A DNA stretch of 56,125 nucleotides from Fragilaria crotonensis. Its lineage: Eukaryota; Bacillariophyta; Fragilariophyceae; Fragilariales; Fragilariaceae. A model generated the notes under the pieces. It was not told the DNA's origin, made no database searches, and was given only the letters and a program-made list of their open reading frames with translations. This document shows, in pieces, positions 1-11,375 of this stretch (the first letter of the stretch is position 1; the number at the start of each line of letters is the position of its first letter). Location: contig JAKSYS010000401.1 in assembly GCA_022925895.1 (NCBI GenBank), positions 1 through 56,125 on the forward strand. The letters run 5' to 3'. The position numbers were made by a program, and so were the translations under genes.

Positions 1-429
1 ATATGGATCGCCTGATGAACCATGAAACGAAAATACTGTTTCATCGCTTACGAAATCATTGAACGCGAGCGCCGCTGAAACAGTGAAAGATCCGTGGCGA
101 CAGGACCTGATTGGTTGTAACACGTTTTCCTGACGATCGTAGTCACGGACTACTAAACAAATGCCTACTACGGCACAGTGGTCGGCTTGGGAGTCGTGAT
201 CGGATGCAGATTCATGGACAACCTGACTTGTCGAGCAATCCCAATGGTCGAATGGCGGCCAAGCGTGCGCAGCGTCACTCTGGGCTCGTCGTTAGACTTT
301 CTTCTGGCGCGGGAGCGCCGCGTTCATGCGATTGCTGGCACCATTTCGCACTCGTTGCGGGCTCATCGGCCGACGCCGGAGTCCTTGAAAAGAGAGTGCT
401 GTCATCATCTGCAACCGAGGTCTTCTTCA

Positions 430-1215
430 GTTGCATCGCCGATTGGGACATCTGGCGGTTGACGGCACGTCGCTCTCTTTGGCGCTTCGTTATCATATAC
501 GCATCATTCGCCACACTTAAGGCGCTTGGAAGCAAGATCCTTTCTTCGAGGAAGTCTGGCATATAGTCCTGGTGCGGACACGATGCTTCAAAATTGGAGC
601 GCAACATTTCCACAGACGTAATGCGTGTTTTGACGGCATCAAACTTGTCGGTTTTGATACCATCAACAAGAGAGGTGTCGAACCTTCGAACGTGGATCGA
701 TACCACATGTCCGTGCTCTATCCAGCCTTCCAAGAACACTAAGCAAGGCTGCTTGTGCACATATTTGTCGAAATTTGAGCGACGCTGCTGCTCGCTGTGG
801 TAGACTGTATACTCCAGCTTGTCTTCGGCCATCGTGGCCATGCTGTCGACATGCCGGGCCCAAGTAATGGCTGTAGAAGCTTTGATAGCTAGGCCATCCT
901 ATCATCTCCGGTTTCGCGCTGGTTTGTCATTCGTCCAGGCACGGTCTTTGCGAGTGATGCGCAAGATTATGTCCAATACCTTTCGCGATTGACAGGTAGC
1001 TAGACAGGATTTGCCGTCGCGATCATTCCATCCTGCTGCACTGTTGGGAAGATCTCCTCATCGGGCGCAATCACCCAGTGTCACATATGACGTATGCTAG
1101 CGGGATCTTACGTTTTTTTCCAGCACCGAGCGCAGGTACTTGTCGATGGCTTTATCGTTTCGGCCAGTCCTTCAAGTTGATGATGGGCAAGTCATCAGGA
1201 TACTTGTGGTGGATT
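430..1215 (-). pseudogene. Degenerate gag relic of a Copia-like retroelement
   Basis: Two overlapping minus-strand frames carry pieces of one protein. One frame (663-905) contains GIDPRSKVRHL. The other (275-841) contains DGIKTDKFDAVKTRI followed by LRSNFEA. Together they resemble a gag type I associate with diatom Copia elements; this is recognition from memory, not a search. A further piece near 1130-1215 on the same strand may be its N-terminal part (DLPIINLKDW, then KYLRSVLEKNV). Stops and frame shifts separate the pieces, no flanking LTR is visible, and no start can be chosen, so it is treated as a dead fragment. The family assignment is moderately supported; the limits are approximate. 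Confidence 0.45.
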
Positions 1216-2155
1216 CGAACTCACGATATTCGCAAATGCTGCAAATGTTGTCGAGCGTAACGTTTGCGATGACCACTGTACAACTCCGAGTCACCTGCCT
1301 GATGGCGAAGGTAGAACGGTTCTGGATCTGCGCGGATCCAGCGGTGGCCCCGTTGCGTGGAGGAATCGTTCCTCAGGGCAACTTTTGATCTTGTCATCAG
1401 ACTGGACTCTGATCTCCACTAGGGAGTTAATGCCCTGGTCCTCGACAGGGACTCTGAGCAGCCTGTTCAGAGAACCCGATACGGCCCAGCATAGCCGTGC
1501 ATTACAGGATATCCATGTCAGCATAGAACTCAAAACCGGGAGAGAACCGAAAGAGCGATCAAGGACCCTCCCTGAAGTTCCGGGGTCAATCCCTGTTGGA
1601 TGCGTTCAACGGAGATCACGTATTACGCCAGTGCGAGTATAATCATTCGTACTGTATAATATATACTCTTGCCTAACGGGCGATGTATGAATCTTTCATC
1701 CGCGATGGTACGGATCGAAGGATGGATGTGATCAATCCATCAATCGGTTGTCGAGATCGGTTCAACAAATTGAATGGGGATCAGATAATCACCTCATTCC
1801 GATTCAGGCCACATGCACCATCTCGCATGTTATGGTTCACTGGTTTCAACGGGTAATTTTTATGGCAGTTCAACGCATGCCTGGGCACAGCTGACGAGTC
1901 ACTCGACGCGAGCGAAGGGAGCAGCCCTATTCACTAAGAGCATGTACATTGCCATCGAAATCGTCAGATGACATCGTCCGTCATCATCCAGAGCGGTGGG
2001 TCTGATAAACTGAGTAAAAGTAGACATGCTAAGGGAGACGGTGCAACGATATGCTAGTAACGGGTATAGATCATGGGATAGGTCAAGTTGTGAGATCGAG
2101 CTATTGTACCGCATACTGTACAGTCGTGTACCGTACAACGCATACAATAAATCAG
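1216..2155. other. Non-coding stretch, nothing recognised
   Basis: Only short overlapping reading frames without recognisable motifs. The phrase ggattcgaactcacg at 1211-1225 looks like a reversed tRNA T-arm but does not fold as one. Confidence 0.4.
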
Positions 2156-2377
2156 TGGTCCAGACTAATATATGCTTGAAACTTATTTTTGCCAAAAGGG
2201 CATCAGGAAAATTCGGATTCTTTCATGTGGCTTCTGCATCGCTGATAAGACGAATCGTAGATGTGTTTCCTGATCCCTCTGGTATTCGTGCGCCAATATT
2301 TGCAAATTGGCCTATCCAGACTAATTTATGTTAGGGGTCAAAAAATGGCATGTTGCACATATGCATAGTCTGGACCA
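2156..2377. mobile_element. Possible MITE-like element with 12-bp inverted termini
   Basis: The left end reads TGGTCCAGACTA (2156-2167) and the right end TAGTCTGGACCA (2366-2377), a perfect 12-bp inverted pair. A looser similarity (ATATATG against CATATG) continues inward. An internal copy of CCAGACTAAT lies at 2316-2325. No coding capacity. I see no convincing target duplication, so this may be chance or an eroded element. Confidence 0.3.
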
Positions 2378-2400
2378 GACTAAATACTGTACTCGGTGTA

Positions 2401-2405
2401 CTGAC
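2401..2405. repeat. Target-site duplication CTGAC, left copy
   Basis: The five bases just before the left LTR are CTGAC. The same five bases follow the right LTR at 14475-14479. A 5-bp duplication is standard for Copia integration. Confidence 0.9.
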
Positions 2406-3295
2406 TGATATGGTTCGGGTTAACGGAACCTAGCGACGCGCAGGTCGGCATAGGGTTCGGGTTAAGAACCAGGACGTAACCGTTACGGGGTACGCCCCCA
2501 GTAGGTAAGTGTCTAGTACGACACTGACTACTGCTCAGTTCATCTATAAACGGTACAGCTACGCAGTGCTGTCTACCGCTACAGATAACGATATGCGTAC
2601 TATCTGTCGTTCTATCGCTACATGAATGTGCGAGAGACTGACTAGTAGAAATATCGTGTGTCGCATAGTGTGTGTGCACTGTCTATCTGTTTATCGTTAT
2701 GTACAGTAACGTTAAACTTAGACGTGCGCGTACTATCGACGGGCAGAGGAAGTTGTGTGCGAAAGGTACTGTTGTACCGGTCGCCGTGTTGTGCTGTATT
2801 GTCGTCGTAGTGAGTACCGTCGTACTGGCTACTAATATTTACATACAGTGGGTATATGATGTCATGACGACGGCGGGTAAAAACGCGTCATGGTCGATCA
2901 TCATCATCGTGCGAAAAATATGTGCAGTAAGTAAAAGGTGAGTGACACTAAAATATGAAAAATTGACAATTGTGGGAAAAGGAGAGGGCGACCGATGAGA
3001 GGTCTGATGAAAGGAGTGTTCCTTGGAACAATCAGGAACACTCCTCGTTTCGTGGAGACGTCGTTTCGCGTGGTGACGCTGTTTTTGATATACGAGGCGT
3101 TGAGTCTCGTTTGAAAACGATGTTCATCTCGGGATGAGATGAACATGATTTGAATCGACGTGAGTTTTGATTCCAGTCGTGCAGTGTCGCACTGGTTACT
3201 GGAGCATCGATGTAATGTTTTACTGTGCACTCGGGCGTCAGTAATTAGGATAGGGATAATGTAAAAATATGTAGGGCGATACGGAATGTTTAACA
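2406..3295 (-). repeat. 3' LTR of the minus-strand Copia element
   Basis: 890 bp, matching 13574-14474 along its whole length with scattered indels (for example tgtgtgtgcac here against tgtgcac in the other copy). Ends are TG...CA. Confidence 0.92.
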
Positions 3296-3306
3296 CCCTC
3301 TTGAAT
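3296..3306 (-). promoter_or_regulatory. Candidate polypurine tract
   Basis: On the minus strand the bases next to the 3' LTR read CAAGAGGG, a short purine run in the correct place to prime plus-strand DNA synthesis. It is short, so it is assigned mainly by position. Confidence 0.5.
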
Positions 3307-6300
3307 CAAATCTCTGTAGATTCACTTGTAGTTGTAGCATGTGATCAGGAAGTGTACAGAAGACTTTGTCAATGTGTTGATCAATTTTGGAAGAGACTTG
3401 TGTTTTTGTGAGGATGTCGGCAAGTTGAGAATCGCAAGGTATCCAATGTAGTTGATGTATACCGTCTTGTTGGCCTTGACGGACATAGTGGAAACGTCGT
3501 TCGATGTGACGAGTCTTGCGGGTTAATTTACCGTTCTTGGCGATCTGCACAGTGGCTTCGTTGTCGATCATAAGAATCGATGGAATGGTTGGAAGACGCT
3601 GCATAGATTCGCGCCAATGTTTGGTTCCGAGATATGTCATGTCGTAGAGTAGCATCCGAATGTGAGCTGTGGCCATGGATGCAGAGCATGCGGCCATGTA
3701 TTCGGCCTCGGACGTTGACATAGCAATTGGTGTTGGCATCGTAGAGTTGGCTTCGATGAGAGCACCGTTGTGAAAGATCATATAACCGACAGTAGAGCGG
3801 CCAGTGTCAGGGCAATCTTGCCAGCTGGCGTCGGAAAATACGGTTAAGTCGGAATGGGGAATGCGGTGTTGACGACATATGTCGTAAACAGGGTTGGTCG
3901 TGGCATCCGGTAGAACTTGATGGCATAATATGGGCGACGGCGTAGGTAGCCAATCAGCCAGATAAGAGCACGGAAGTCGAGTTCGCCAGGGCAGACGCAG
4001 GCTTTTGCAAGTTTGCAGACTGCAAAGAGGATATCAGCACGGGTGTTGTAGGCAAGATAGAGTAGCGTACATACAGCGGAGCGGAATGGGAGGCGTCGTG
4101 TTGTTCGACAACTTGTTTGTCATGATCGGTGACAGGTCGATTGTCTTTACTGAAGGTGTAATCCGGTGGGAATGGTGTTTCACGTTCAGGGAACTCGGAG
4201 TTGGGATCGTAACGTTGCAAAGTGTTGAGAACGTAGCGATGTTGGTCGAGGGTGTAGGTTTTGTCTTTGTGTTGATGGATGCATTTGCAAGAACCATTGA
4301 GCAGGTCCAAGGAACTTGACGTCAAAGCGATTGCGGACAGATTCTTCGAATTTTTTCGATGGCGTCATTGCTGCCAGCGTAGAGCATGTCGTCGACAAAG
4401 AAGAGAAGGCGTAACCATTGGTTGTGTTTGTTGTAAAAGACAAAATAGGAGGGTTCAGACTGGGATTGGATGAATCCTTTGGAGTAAAGCCATTCAGAGA
4501 ATTCAATGTTCCAATATTTTCCAGAGTAAACAAGTCCATAGATTCCCTTGTTCAAAAGGGCTGGAGTTCCAAAGTATTTAGCATATTCAGGAAGTAATAT
4601 GCATACTCAAGTGGAAGTCTGACAAAGTGGCGACCGATGACTTTGGCTTGTAGATATGCGCCAATGAAGTCGGCACTTTTGAGTGTGCGGGATGCACAGA
4701 TTGTTGAGAGAAGTAACTTGACCCCTCTTGAAGATGCACAGGGTGACCATGTGTCCTCAAAAGGTTGAGGTACCTCAATTGGGATGGTGTTAGTTGTCTT
4801 GCTGGATTCAGGATTGTTTTCAGCATTGTCTTGTTTTTGTTGTTGGAGAAATTGCTGGTAAGCAGCTTTAGTTTTCTTCAATCGTCGTTTTCCAAGTCGC
4901 CACGGGCGACAAGGCGAGCTTTAAGTTTTTCAAGTTTACCAGTTGCAGTTTGTTTTGCTTTCAAGACAAGTTTGACAGGGATGATGAGTTCATCTTTCCG
5001 GGTTGTTCACCCAGGATGAAGGTATCGTGGTCGATTAAGTTCTTGATTTCCATGCGAATAGCATGTAGCCAGGGTTGCGGACGTCATCGTCAAGTTTGAG
5101 AACGGCTTTGAAGGATTGCGGTTCAGGAAGATACTTGTCCACTGGATCGTCGGTGGCGAAGTTGTGGATGCGTCAACAGCAAGCATGGCAGTGTGGATGG
5201 GATCAACTGATGGCAGAGATTCAGCACACTCTTGGAAGTATAAAGTCATTTCCTTGTGAAGTGGGGTGTGTCTCAGTTGGTGAAAGGTCCAGTTGATCAG
5301 CTGAGGAGTTGGTGGTGTTGGTCCAGGAGAGATGTCAGATTCTGTGATGGGATCAGTGTCATCAATATCATCTTCTGGATGGGTAGTGCTTGAAGGGCCA
5401 TTGTCTTGTGCTTGTAAAAGTTGTTCAGAGTCATGGAGTTCTTCAAGATAGGTGGATGGTGTGATGCCTAGATTGGCAGCAGATCCGGTTTGGTGGACAA
5501 TTGATGGTTCAGAGTTGTCCAAAGATTGGAGTCCATTGGGATCCAAGTGAGATCGGATGGGAATGGCTCCGGCAAAGGGCTTTGAATCGAAGGCAAGGGC
5601 AGAGCTGAAGTCTTCATCAAAGTAGGCGTCGCGAGTGATGACGATGCGCTGCGGATGATCAGGAGAGTAAACGAGCCATCCGGCTGAGTTCTCTGGGAAT
5701 CCGATGAAGATACCACGGGAAGCACGTTGGAGTTGTTGCTTATAGGTAATGAGCTTGTTGCGGAAGGTCGGTTCGTAGCGCTTGAAGTAGACAGGGCATC
5801 CAAATACGCGGAAGTTGGCAAGGCTTGGTTTTCTGCCATAGCTGTATTGGAAGGGTGTGGTTGGGTTGCCATGTTGATCAGTCACATTCTTGGCTGGACA
5901 AGCATTAATAATGCTAACAGCATAGGCATGTGCATGATGGAAGAAGGCACCGCCAAGTCGGGCAGTGTTGAGAAGTACATTTGCAGTGTTGTGAACTTCT
6001 CCATTTGGCTTCACAGATGCCATTCATTTCTTGGTGTTCTGGAGCAGCAGCTTCAAGTTTGATTCCAAGGTTGTTGCATTCTGTGATGAATTTTGCAGAT
6101 GTAAAGGCAGATCCGGCATCAGTACGGATGAAGCGGACGGACTTTGTGCGCCAAGTAGTTCTGTCTGAGTAAGCCAGGACTTAAGGGCTGTGATGATGGA
6201 TGTGGTGCTTTCAGTTGGAAGTCCTATCCAGCCAGTTAGCTTGCCAGGTGTTGTGACAATAGAGGTAGGCTGAATAGTTTGTTGCAGTGGTGAGTCCAAA

Positions 6301-7221
6301 CCGAAAGGGGTTTCTCATGAGATCAAGGTGAAGTTGGTGAAACGGTTCTGAGCCTTGTCTGAGAGGAATTTTGCTGCGAGCGTGTTTTTGGCTAATCGAG
6401 ATACGAATTGGCCAAGTGTTTTTGTCAATCGCAGGCGAGAGTGTATGATCATTCCAAGCGTGATGCAGGGATCCGGTCATGAGATTGCGGAAATTTCTGT
6501 GCGCAAGGCGACGGGATATGGTCTCAAGAGGCAAAGAAGTTGTTGGTCTTGAGGTGTCAGCTTGTGTAGGATCAACATGTTGGTCAAATGCAGGGGAGAA
6601 GGAAGTTTCATCAGGTGTGGTGTCCACAGGTTGTGCCATGGTAGAAAAGGCATTCTGTGTTGGGAGTTCATGCAGGAGCAGGGGCCATGTGTATTTTGAA
6701 TTGTTTGGGAACTGGATTGTAGTGGCTCTGTTCTGGATGATGACTGTGAAATTCTGGGTTGCAGAGATGGTTGTCAGGGAAAGAAGGCGGTGGCTGAGAC
6801 CTTCAATATAATAAACATCAGTTAGGCCAAGGATAGACTTTTGTCCTTCATCAGAGGTGAAGTAGCAGTCAGTGGTTCCTTTGAATGTTGAGATCTTGGT
6901 GGTTCCGTCAGCAAGAGAGACAGGGATGTGGCAGGCTTCAACATCACGAAGGTCGCTGAAAACGGGTGTATAATGACATGTGGCACCACTGTCAGGTAGC
7001 CAGTTGTCAAGACTTGGTGGTCCAAATCTTTGATGTGTTGATAAGGGGTCTTCAGGGAAGAGTTCTGTTGAGCCTGTGTTGGGTGGAGAGTTTGGTGCTG
7101 ATGGTAAGAAATCATTGTTGAGCAATGCTCTGTTGATTTCCATCTGAGGAGCATTGACATCAGGCCATGAGGTTGCTGCAGATGGGGCATTGAAGGTGTC
7201 CTGGAGATCACAGGAGGCCAT
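3305..7221 (-). pseudogene. Copia pol (protease, integrase, RT, RNase H), frame-broken
   Basis: Domains in order on the minus strand. The aspartic protease has WLPDSGATCHYT near 6990. The pre-integrase zinc-binding region has LAHRNFRNL. The integrase core has HLDLMRNPF, TDAGSAF and a following glutamate region, then NTARLGGAFFHHAHAYAVS and GRKPSLANFRVFGCPVYF. The RT region has SADFIGAYLQAKV and LRLLFFVDDMLYAG. RNase H has MSTSEAEYMAACSAS, DNEATVQIAKNG and DSQLADILTK, ending about 10 bases before the 3' LTR. At least five frame changes are needed (near 6300, 6020, 4880, 4555 and 4325, plus one near 3790-3950), so this copy cannot make a complete Pol and must rely on another copy if it still moves. 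Confidence 0.85.
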
Positions 7222-8720
7222 GTATGCTTGATGGTGAAAAGCATGGGAGTTAGAGCAGTTGAGTCAGTAATGAAGTAAGCACGCTGGTTGCGGGGTGCTG
7301 CATTTTCATTGTTTGGATTTCTGGGCGGCGGTCCTCCACGGTTGTTCTGGTTAGTTGATGAGCGATTGGCGGTTATGCATCGATTAGCATAGTGGCCAAG
7401 TCTACCACAGTTATTGCATACAATATTTGCAGCATTGGATGTGTTAGGGTTTCGTCTCACAGCTGGTGTGTTGTTTGGAGGGCGCCGTTGATTTCCATTG
7501 TTTGAAGATATCGGTCTGAGAGGGCGTGAGCCGCGATTCTGTTGTTGAAAAGGGCGAGATTGTTGTGGTGTGCTTCTGCGATCATTGTTGTTATGTTGTC
7601 TTGGTGGTGCAGGAGCTTGATTCGGTCCTCGATTGTTTGGTCGATGCGGTGGTCTGTTGTTTGAAGCAGTGTACGGTCGCATCATAGAACTGAAGGCATG
7701 TTGTTGGCGTGGTGTGAAAACGCGCGTTGTGCCTTGGCGAGGTCGAGAGGATTGGTTTGAAAACGGTTGACGTGCAGAATTTGCATGCTGGTTGTAATTG
7801 CGTTGATTTTGGGAAGGGAGAGTGAGTCCACGCGAGTCGTCGATGTTCAGCAAATGGCTCTCAAGTTCCGCAAAAGTGGGTAGTTCTTCGTCATTCAACT
7901 CAGCTCGACGGATGTCGGCGTCAAAACGTTGGTAGGAAGCAGCATAAAAGTGGTGATTGCTGCCGCCACGGATGGTTCGCTTGATAATGTCGGCATCGGT
8001 GTTAGGGATACCGGCATGATAGCAGTCGCGCGTTAGAGTCCGAATGCGATTCAAGTATGATGTCGCAACTTCTTGGTGACCTTGTTTGATCGAGTAGAAG
8101 GATTCGCGCGTGCGTTCAATGTGATCTTGGGTGAGTGGGGCACAATGACGTCTTAGAGTCAGAATGGCAGTTCTGGCATCAGGTGGACAGTCAATGATGT
8201 GCTTCTGGCAAGGATCACTGATGTTGGTGAAGATCAGGTTGTAGAGTGCTGTGCCAATGCATGGATGGGAGTAGCTGATTTGCTTTGGCCAAAGGTCAAA
8301 GACGTTGCGTGTCCATGGAGATATGTTGCAAACAATTCGAAGGTTGTCCATAAAGGCATTGAACTGACGTCGTCGTTGGAGAAGATCACTTGGATAGTTC
8401 AGCTTTCGAAGGTTTGCAGTCTTGGCGTATTTCAGGAGCGTTCTTGTTAGATCTTCAATCGGAGGATATGTGAAGTCGGTTCTTGTTGATGAAGTCAGGG
8501 CATCAGGAGAACCTAAGGGAATCTGAGGCGGTCCGTTGTCGTCTTCTTGTTCGTCGTCTTGGTCGTCGTCGTCGAAGAATGTCTCTTGTCTTGGCGGGTA
8601 AGCGAACGTTGGGTGAGTTTCTGAGCGTTTTGTCGGTAACGGAGCGTTTGGTCTTGACGTTGGTGTTTTGGGAACAATTTCAGCGGGTGGAGGCTGGGTT
8701 TGGTCTGCTGTGTCGGACAA
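6822..8720 (-). CDS. Copia Gag-like protein with CCHC zinc knuckle
   Basis: A 632-codon frame opening MSDTADQTQPPPAEIV. The N-terminal 100 residues are acidic and proline-rich. The central part (about residues 85-290) resembles a Copia capsid region (FNAFMDNLRIV, RTRESFYSIKQGHQE, TSYLNRIRTLTRDC). A long Asn/Gln/Pro/Arg-rich tract follows, then a zinc knuckle CNNCGRLGHYANRC near residue 433, the nucleic-acid-binding motif of retroelement Gag. The frame continues past about 7240 only as out-of-frame reading; true homology moves to the -1 frame, which carries the protease. No classical slippery heptamer is seen at that point, so a mutation is as likely as programmed frameshifting. Confidence 0.8.
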   Translation of the reverse strand: MSDTADQTQPPPAEIVPKTPTSRPNAPLPTKRSETHPTFAYPPRQETFFDDDDQDDEQEDDNGPPQIPLGSPDALTSSTRTDFTYPPIEDLTRTLLKYAKTANLRKLNYPSDLLQRRRQFNAFMDNLRIVCNISPWTRNVFDLWPKQISYSHPCIGTALYNLIFTNISDPCQKHIIDCPPDARTAILTLRRHCAPLTQDHIERTRESFYSIKQGHQEVATSYLNRIRTLTRDCYHAGIPNTDADIIKRTIRGGSNHHFYAASYQRFDADIRRAELNDEELPTFAELESHLLNIDDSRGLTLPSQNQRNYNQHANSARQPFSNQSSRPRQGTTRVFTPRQQHAFSSMMRPYTASNNRPPHRPNNRGPNQAPAPPRQHNNNDRRSTPQQSRPFQQQNRGSRPLRPISSNNGNQRRPPNNTPAVRRNPNTSNAANIVCNNCGRLGHYANRCITANRSSTNQNNRGGPPPRNPNNENAAPRNQRAYFITDSTALTPMLFTIKHTWPPVISRTPSMPHLQQPHGLMSMLLRWKSTEHCSTMISYHQHQTLHPTQAQQNSSLKTPYQHIKDLDHQVLTTGYLTVVPHVIIHPFSATFVMLKPATSLSLLLTEPPRSQHSKEPLTATSPLMKDKSLSLA

Positions 8721-9309
8721 GGGGGGTTTTTGGTGTTAGAATTTGTCCGACTGCACGTGACAGACGCTGCAAGGGATTCGACGGATTTTCTGTCGGATTT
8801 TGTGGCGAAGTGTCAATAAAAGGAGCAGGAGTGTCAGAAATGGGTGAGTTTTCAGGAATTGCTGACGTTTCATGTTCTGTTTCGTCAATTTCGGTAGAAC
8901 TGTCTGAGTTTTCAGGATTGGGGGTTGCAGGTTCGATTCCCGGGTTGTTTTCCGGTAGAAGCGATGATCTGCGTGTTAGAACAACTAATGCATTGTGTTC
9001 AAGAGGACATTGTTGTTTTTCCAAATCATATCTAATTACATTGCAATTATCCTCTGTTGCTACATTCACATCATTGTGTCTGTGGCCAGGAGGGATAAGT
9101 GAGTTGCAAGTAATAGATTTGGCTGTGCTTTCATTGTCAGAACACAAGGAACTGGACTCACCAGGAATGACATTAAGGAGTAATTCTGGAGTCTTGTTTG
9201 TGTATGGGTATTCTGGGTGATTGTGCTGTTGCCAGAAAAATGAAAAGCGATTGTGTTTGATCTGATCAGCCGGCTTTTGAGGGCGTCTTGAAGATGTGGC
9301 AAGGCCCAA
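8680..9309 (-). CDS. Uncharacterised ORF upstream of gag inside the Copia element
   Basis: A 209-codon sense-strand frame that overlaps the start of gag by 41 bases in a different frame. The C-terminal half is rich in Pro, Glu, Asn and Ser (ENPGIEPATPNPEN type), which suggests a disordered segment. No domain is recognised. The overlap makes a frameshift fusion with gag conceivable, but nothing in the sequence proves translation. The next frame upstream (9266-9487) may be part of the same broken reading unit. Confidence 0.4.
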   Translation of the reverse strand: MGLATSSRRPQKPADQIKHNRFSFFWQQHNHPEYPYTNKTPELLLNVIPGESSSLCSDNESTAKSITCNSLIPPGHRHNDVNVATEDNCNVIRYDLEKQQCPLEHNALVVLTRRSSLLPENNPGIEPATPNPENSDSSTEIDETEHETSAIPENSPISDTPAPFIDTSPQNPTENPSNPLQRLSRAVGQILTPKTPLVRHSRPNPASTR

Positions 9310-9483
9310 GCGCGGTAGACATTGTCGGATCCACGTTTCGTGGTGATAACTTGGATAAGTCTGATAGCAAGATCAAGGGAACAGTGTGAGGATCATCAAC
9401 AACATGGTGGACAGGGTTTGACTGGCGCCAAAGTTGACTGGGATTGTTAGGACATGCCCATTGATTTGCTTCATAGTTTGCAG

Positions 9484-10044
9484 TCATAGGAATGCAAGCT
9501 TGAGTCTGAAAAAGGGCTTGAACTGTGGTTGAAGTGTAGGGTTCAACATTGCCATTTCTGTGATCAAAATGATGGGCAGATTGCCAGAATCATAGATGAT
9601 AGGGAAGGTGTGTGCTCCTTCCTTTGGAATAGGCAGTTCAACTTGAGATCCAGAGGTGTAGGATGGGTTCTCTGAGTGTGTACCTTGGAAGATGAGAACA
9701 TTGGATGGTTCTGGGGTCTGCGGTAGCACACGTTGGGGATCGATAACATCAAGAGTCTTGACAACACGGAAGAGTAGATACTCATGATCTGGTAGAAAGT
9801 CGATCGAGTAGTTGTAGGTGTTGGTAGAAATTGGGATGAAGTGGGACTTGTCCGAGGAATATTGATGGTTTCCAGCGGGGATGTCGATCTCTTGGAGGTA
9901 ATTTGGAGATATATCTCGACAAATCACAAAGTTCACTGCTAGGGTGGTAGCAGGGTTCATTGCATAGGTAGTGTTGCCATGGAGCTGCTCAGTTGTAGGT
10001 AGAGTAGCCATTGGGAAGGCAGAGCAATGGTAGTTGAAGATCAT
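9484..10044 (-). CDS. Uncharacterised ORF in the extra region of the Copia element
   Basis: A 186-codon frame on the element's sense strand with mixed, protein-like composition (for example ILITEMAMLNPTL near the end). It is not visibly low-complexity. I recognise no family. It ends 4 bases inside the next sense frame (9266-9487), which looks like a one-base break in a longer coding region. Confidence 0.35.
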   Translation of the reverse strand: MIFNYHCSAFPMATLPTTEQLHGNTTYAMNPATTLAVNFVICRDISPNYLQEIDIPAGNHQYSSDKSHFIPISTNTYNYSIDFLPDHEYLLFRVVKTLDVIDPQRVLPQTPEPSNVLIFQGTHSENPSYTSGSQVELPIPKEGAHTFPIIYDSGNLPIILITEMAMLNPTLQPQFKPFFRLKLAFL

Positions 10045-11375
10045 GTCAGCTGGGGTAGGGCTCCAAGAATGATGTTGGTAGGTTGCAAATCTGGGTCATC
10101 ACCATTGGTGACTTGGTAGAGAGAGATGCATGGTGTTGGAGGGCAGCTGAGATGAGGGACCTTGCAGCTAGAGAGCTTCTAGGTGGGATTTCGGGAGATG
10201 GGTCACCAAAGCCGTTCACAAGCGGAGAATAAGTGAAGGCAAATAGTGAGGTTGAGCCAAAGTTGGTAGGATGCTCATTGTAGGATGAGCGTTGGCTGTC
10301 TTGTCGCTTGTCGAAGGGTTGGAAGCAACTTGCTGGTCTTGGAAGAAAGTGTGAATGAATGCAGGGACGTCTCTGAAATTACTTCGGTTGGGAAATAAAC
10401 GCAGTGCTGTCGCAAAGGATGGCACATTCGGATGATATCAGAGAGGTCATGTGGCATGAACTTGAAAGTGGAATCTTGACTTGAGGGGTAGGTCAGAAAG
10501 TGAACAAGATGCAGTGTCTTGAAGGCATAGAGAATGGCAAGGGCACATTCATGGCCTGGGGTGTCTGGCTCATGATCAGTCAGGAGACTCAGATAAGAGG
10601 CAGGGTGCCATCTGGGAAGTTAGTTTGGAGCAATTCAGCAGGTAAATTGTCCATGACTAAGTTGGTTGTCCTGTTCAAAGTGTGTTGCATACATTGGATG
10701 TACTCAATGCTGTCATCATTGTCAGCAATAGTTGTATGATCCACAGTTAGGACAGGGTGAAGTTCGCGGAAGAAATGACGTAGGTGGTCCGTAGTGAGGT
10801 CACGGATACATTTCTTGGTCGCGCGTCCGATTGGATGTATCGGAGGCAGAAGGATGCAGCGGTGATGCTAACGTCAACGCATGCAGGTAGGTTGCGCATG
10901 GTGACTGGCCCATTAACATTATCCTGCAAAGTTGCATCAGGGTAATATAGAAGGGCGGCATGAGGGTTAGTCCTGAGTCAAGCTCAGAGGATGCAGGAAG
11001 GGCACATGGTGGATTGGGTCCAATGTGCTGTCTGTCGGTAGGGGACAAACGGTGTCAAGTCGGTAGGGATCCGTAGGGTGATCACTTGACATGGCTTGAC
11101 GAAGTTGGGCAGTGCCTGTAGTCGAGAAAGGGGTCGAGGCGATGCGATGTTCGGTGAGTGAAGTGGAATGGCGTGCTGAGGATGGCGGGTGAGTCGTAGG
11201 AATCAGTGTGGTGAAAGGTGAATAGCGTGTAAGTATGAAGGTGTGTGAGCGATAGTCGAAGATGAAGTGAGCGCCGGAAGTGGCGGTGAAGTGAGAATAA
11301 AGGTGCGGTTTCGGATGCAAACGTGAAGGAGATGGATGTCTGTCGAAGCTGAAGGGCGTTGGGATCCTAAAAGCT
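10045..11375 (-). other. Broken sense-strand ORFs inside the Copia element
   Basis: Several short minus-strand frames (10216-10457, 10747-11048, 10967-11320) read like pieces of protein but are interrupted by stops and frame changes. No motif recognised. This is part of the unexplained insert between the 5' LTR and gag. Confidence 0.35.

Noticed and set aside
1200..1240. tRNA-like T-arm (ggattcgaactc, reversed)
   Set aside because: The stem does not pair and no acceptor, D or anticodon arm fits around it.
7225..7260. Programmed -1 frameshift between gag and protease of the minus-strand Copia
   Set aside because: The frame change is real, but no X-XXY-YYZ heptamer is in phase there, and the copy has many other frame breaks, so mutation is simpler.
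8925..8950. tRNA-like phrase ggttcgattcccggg
   Set aside because: Stem pairs fail at two positions and it lies within a sense-strand reading frame of the Copia element.
8483..9220. Plus-strand 245-codon ORF
   Set aside because: Antisense to the start of gag and the preceding ORF; low-complexity composition, no domain.
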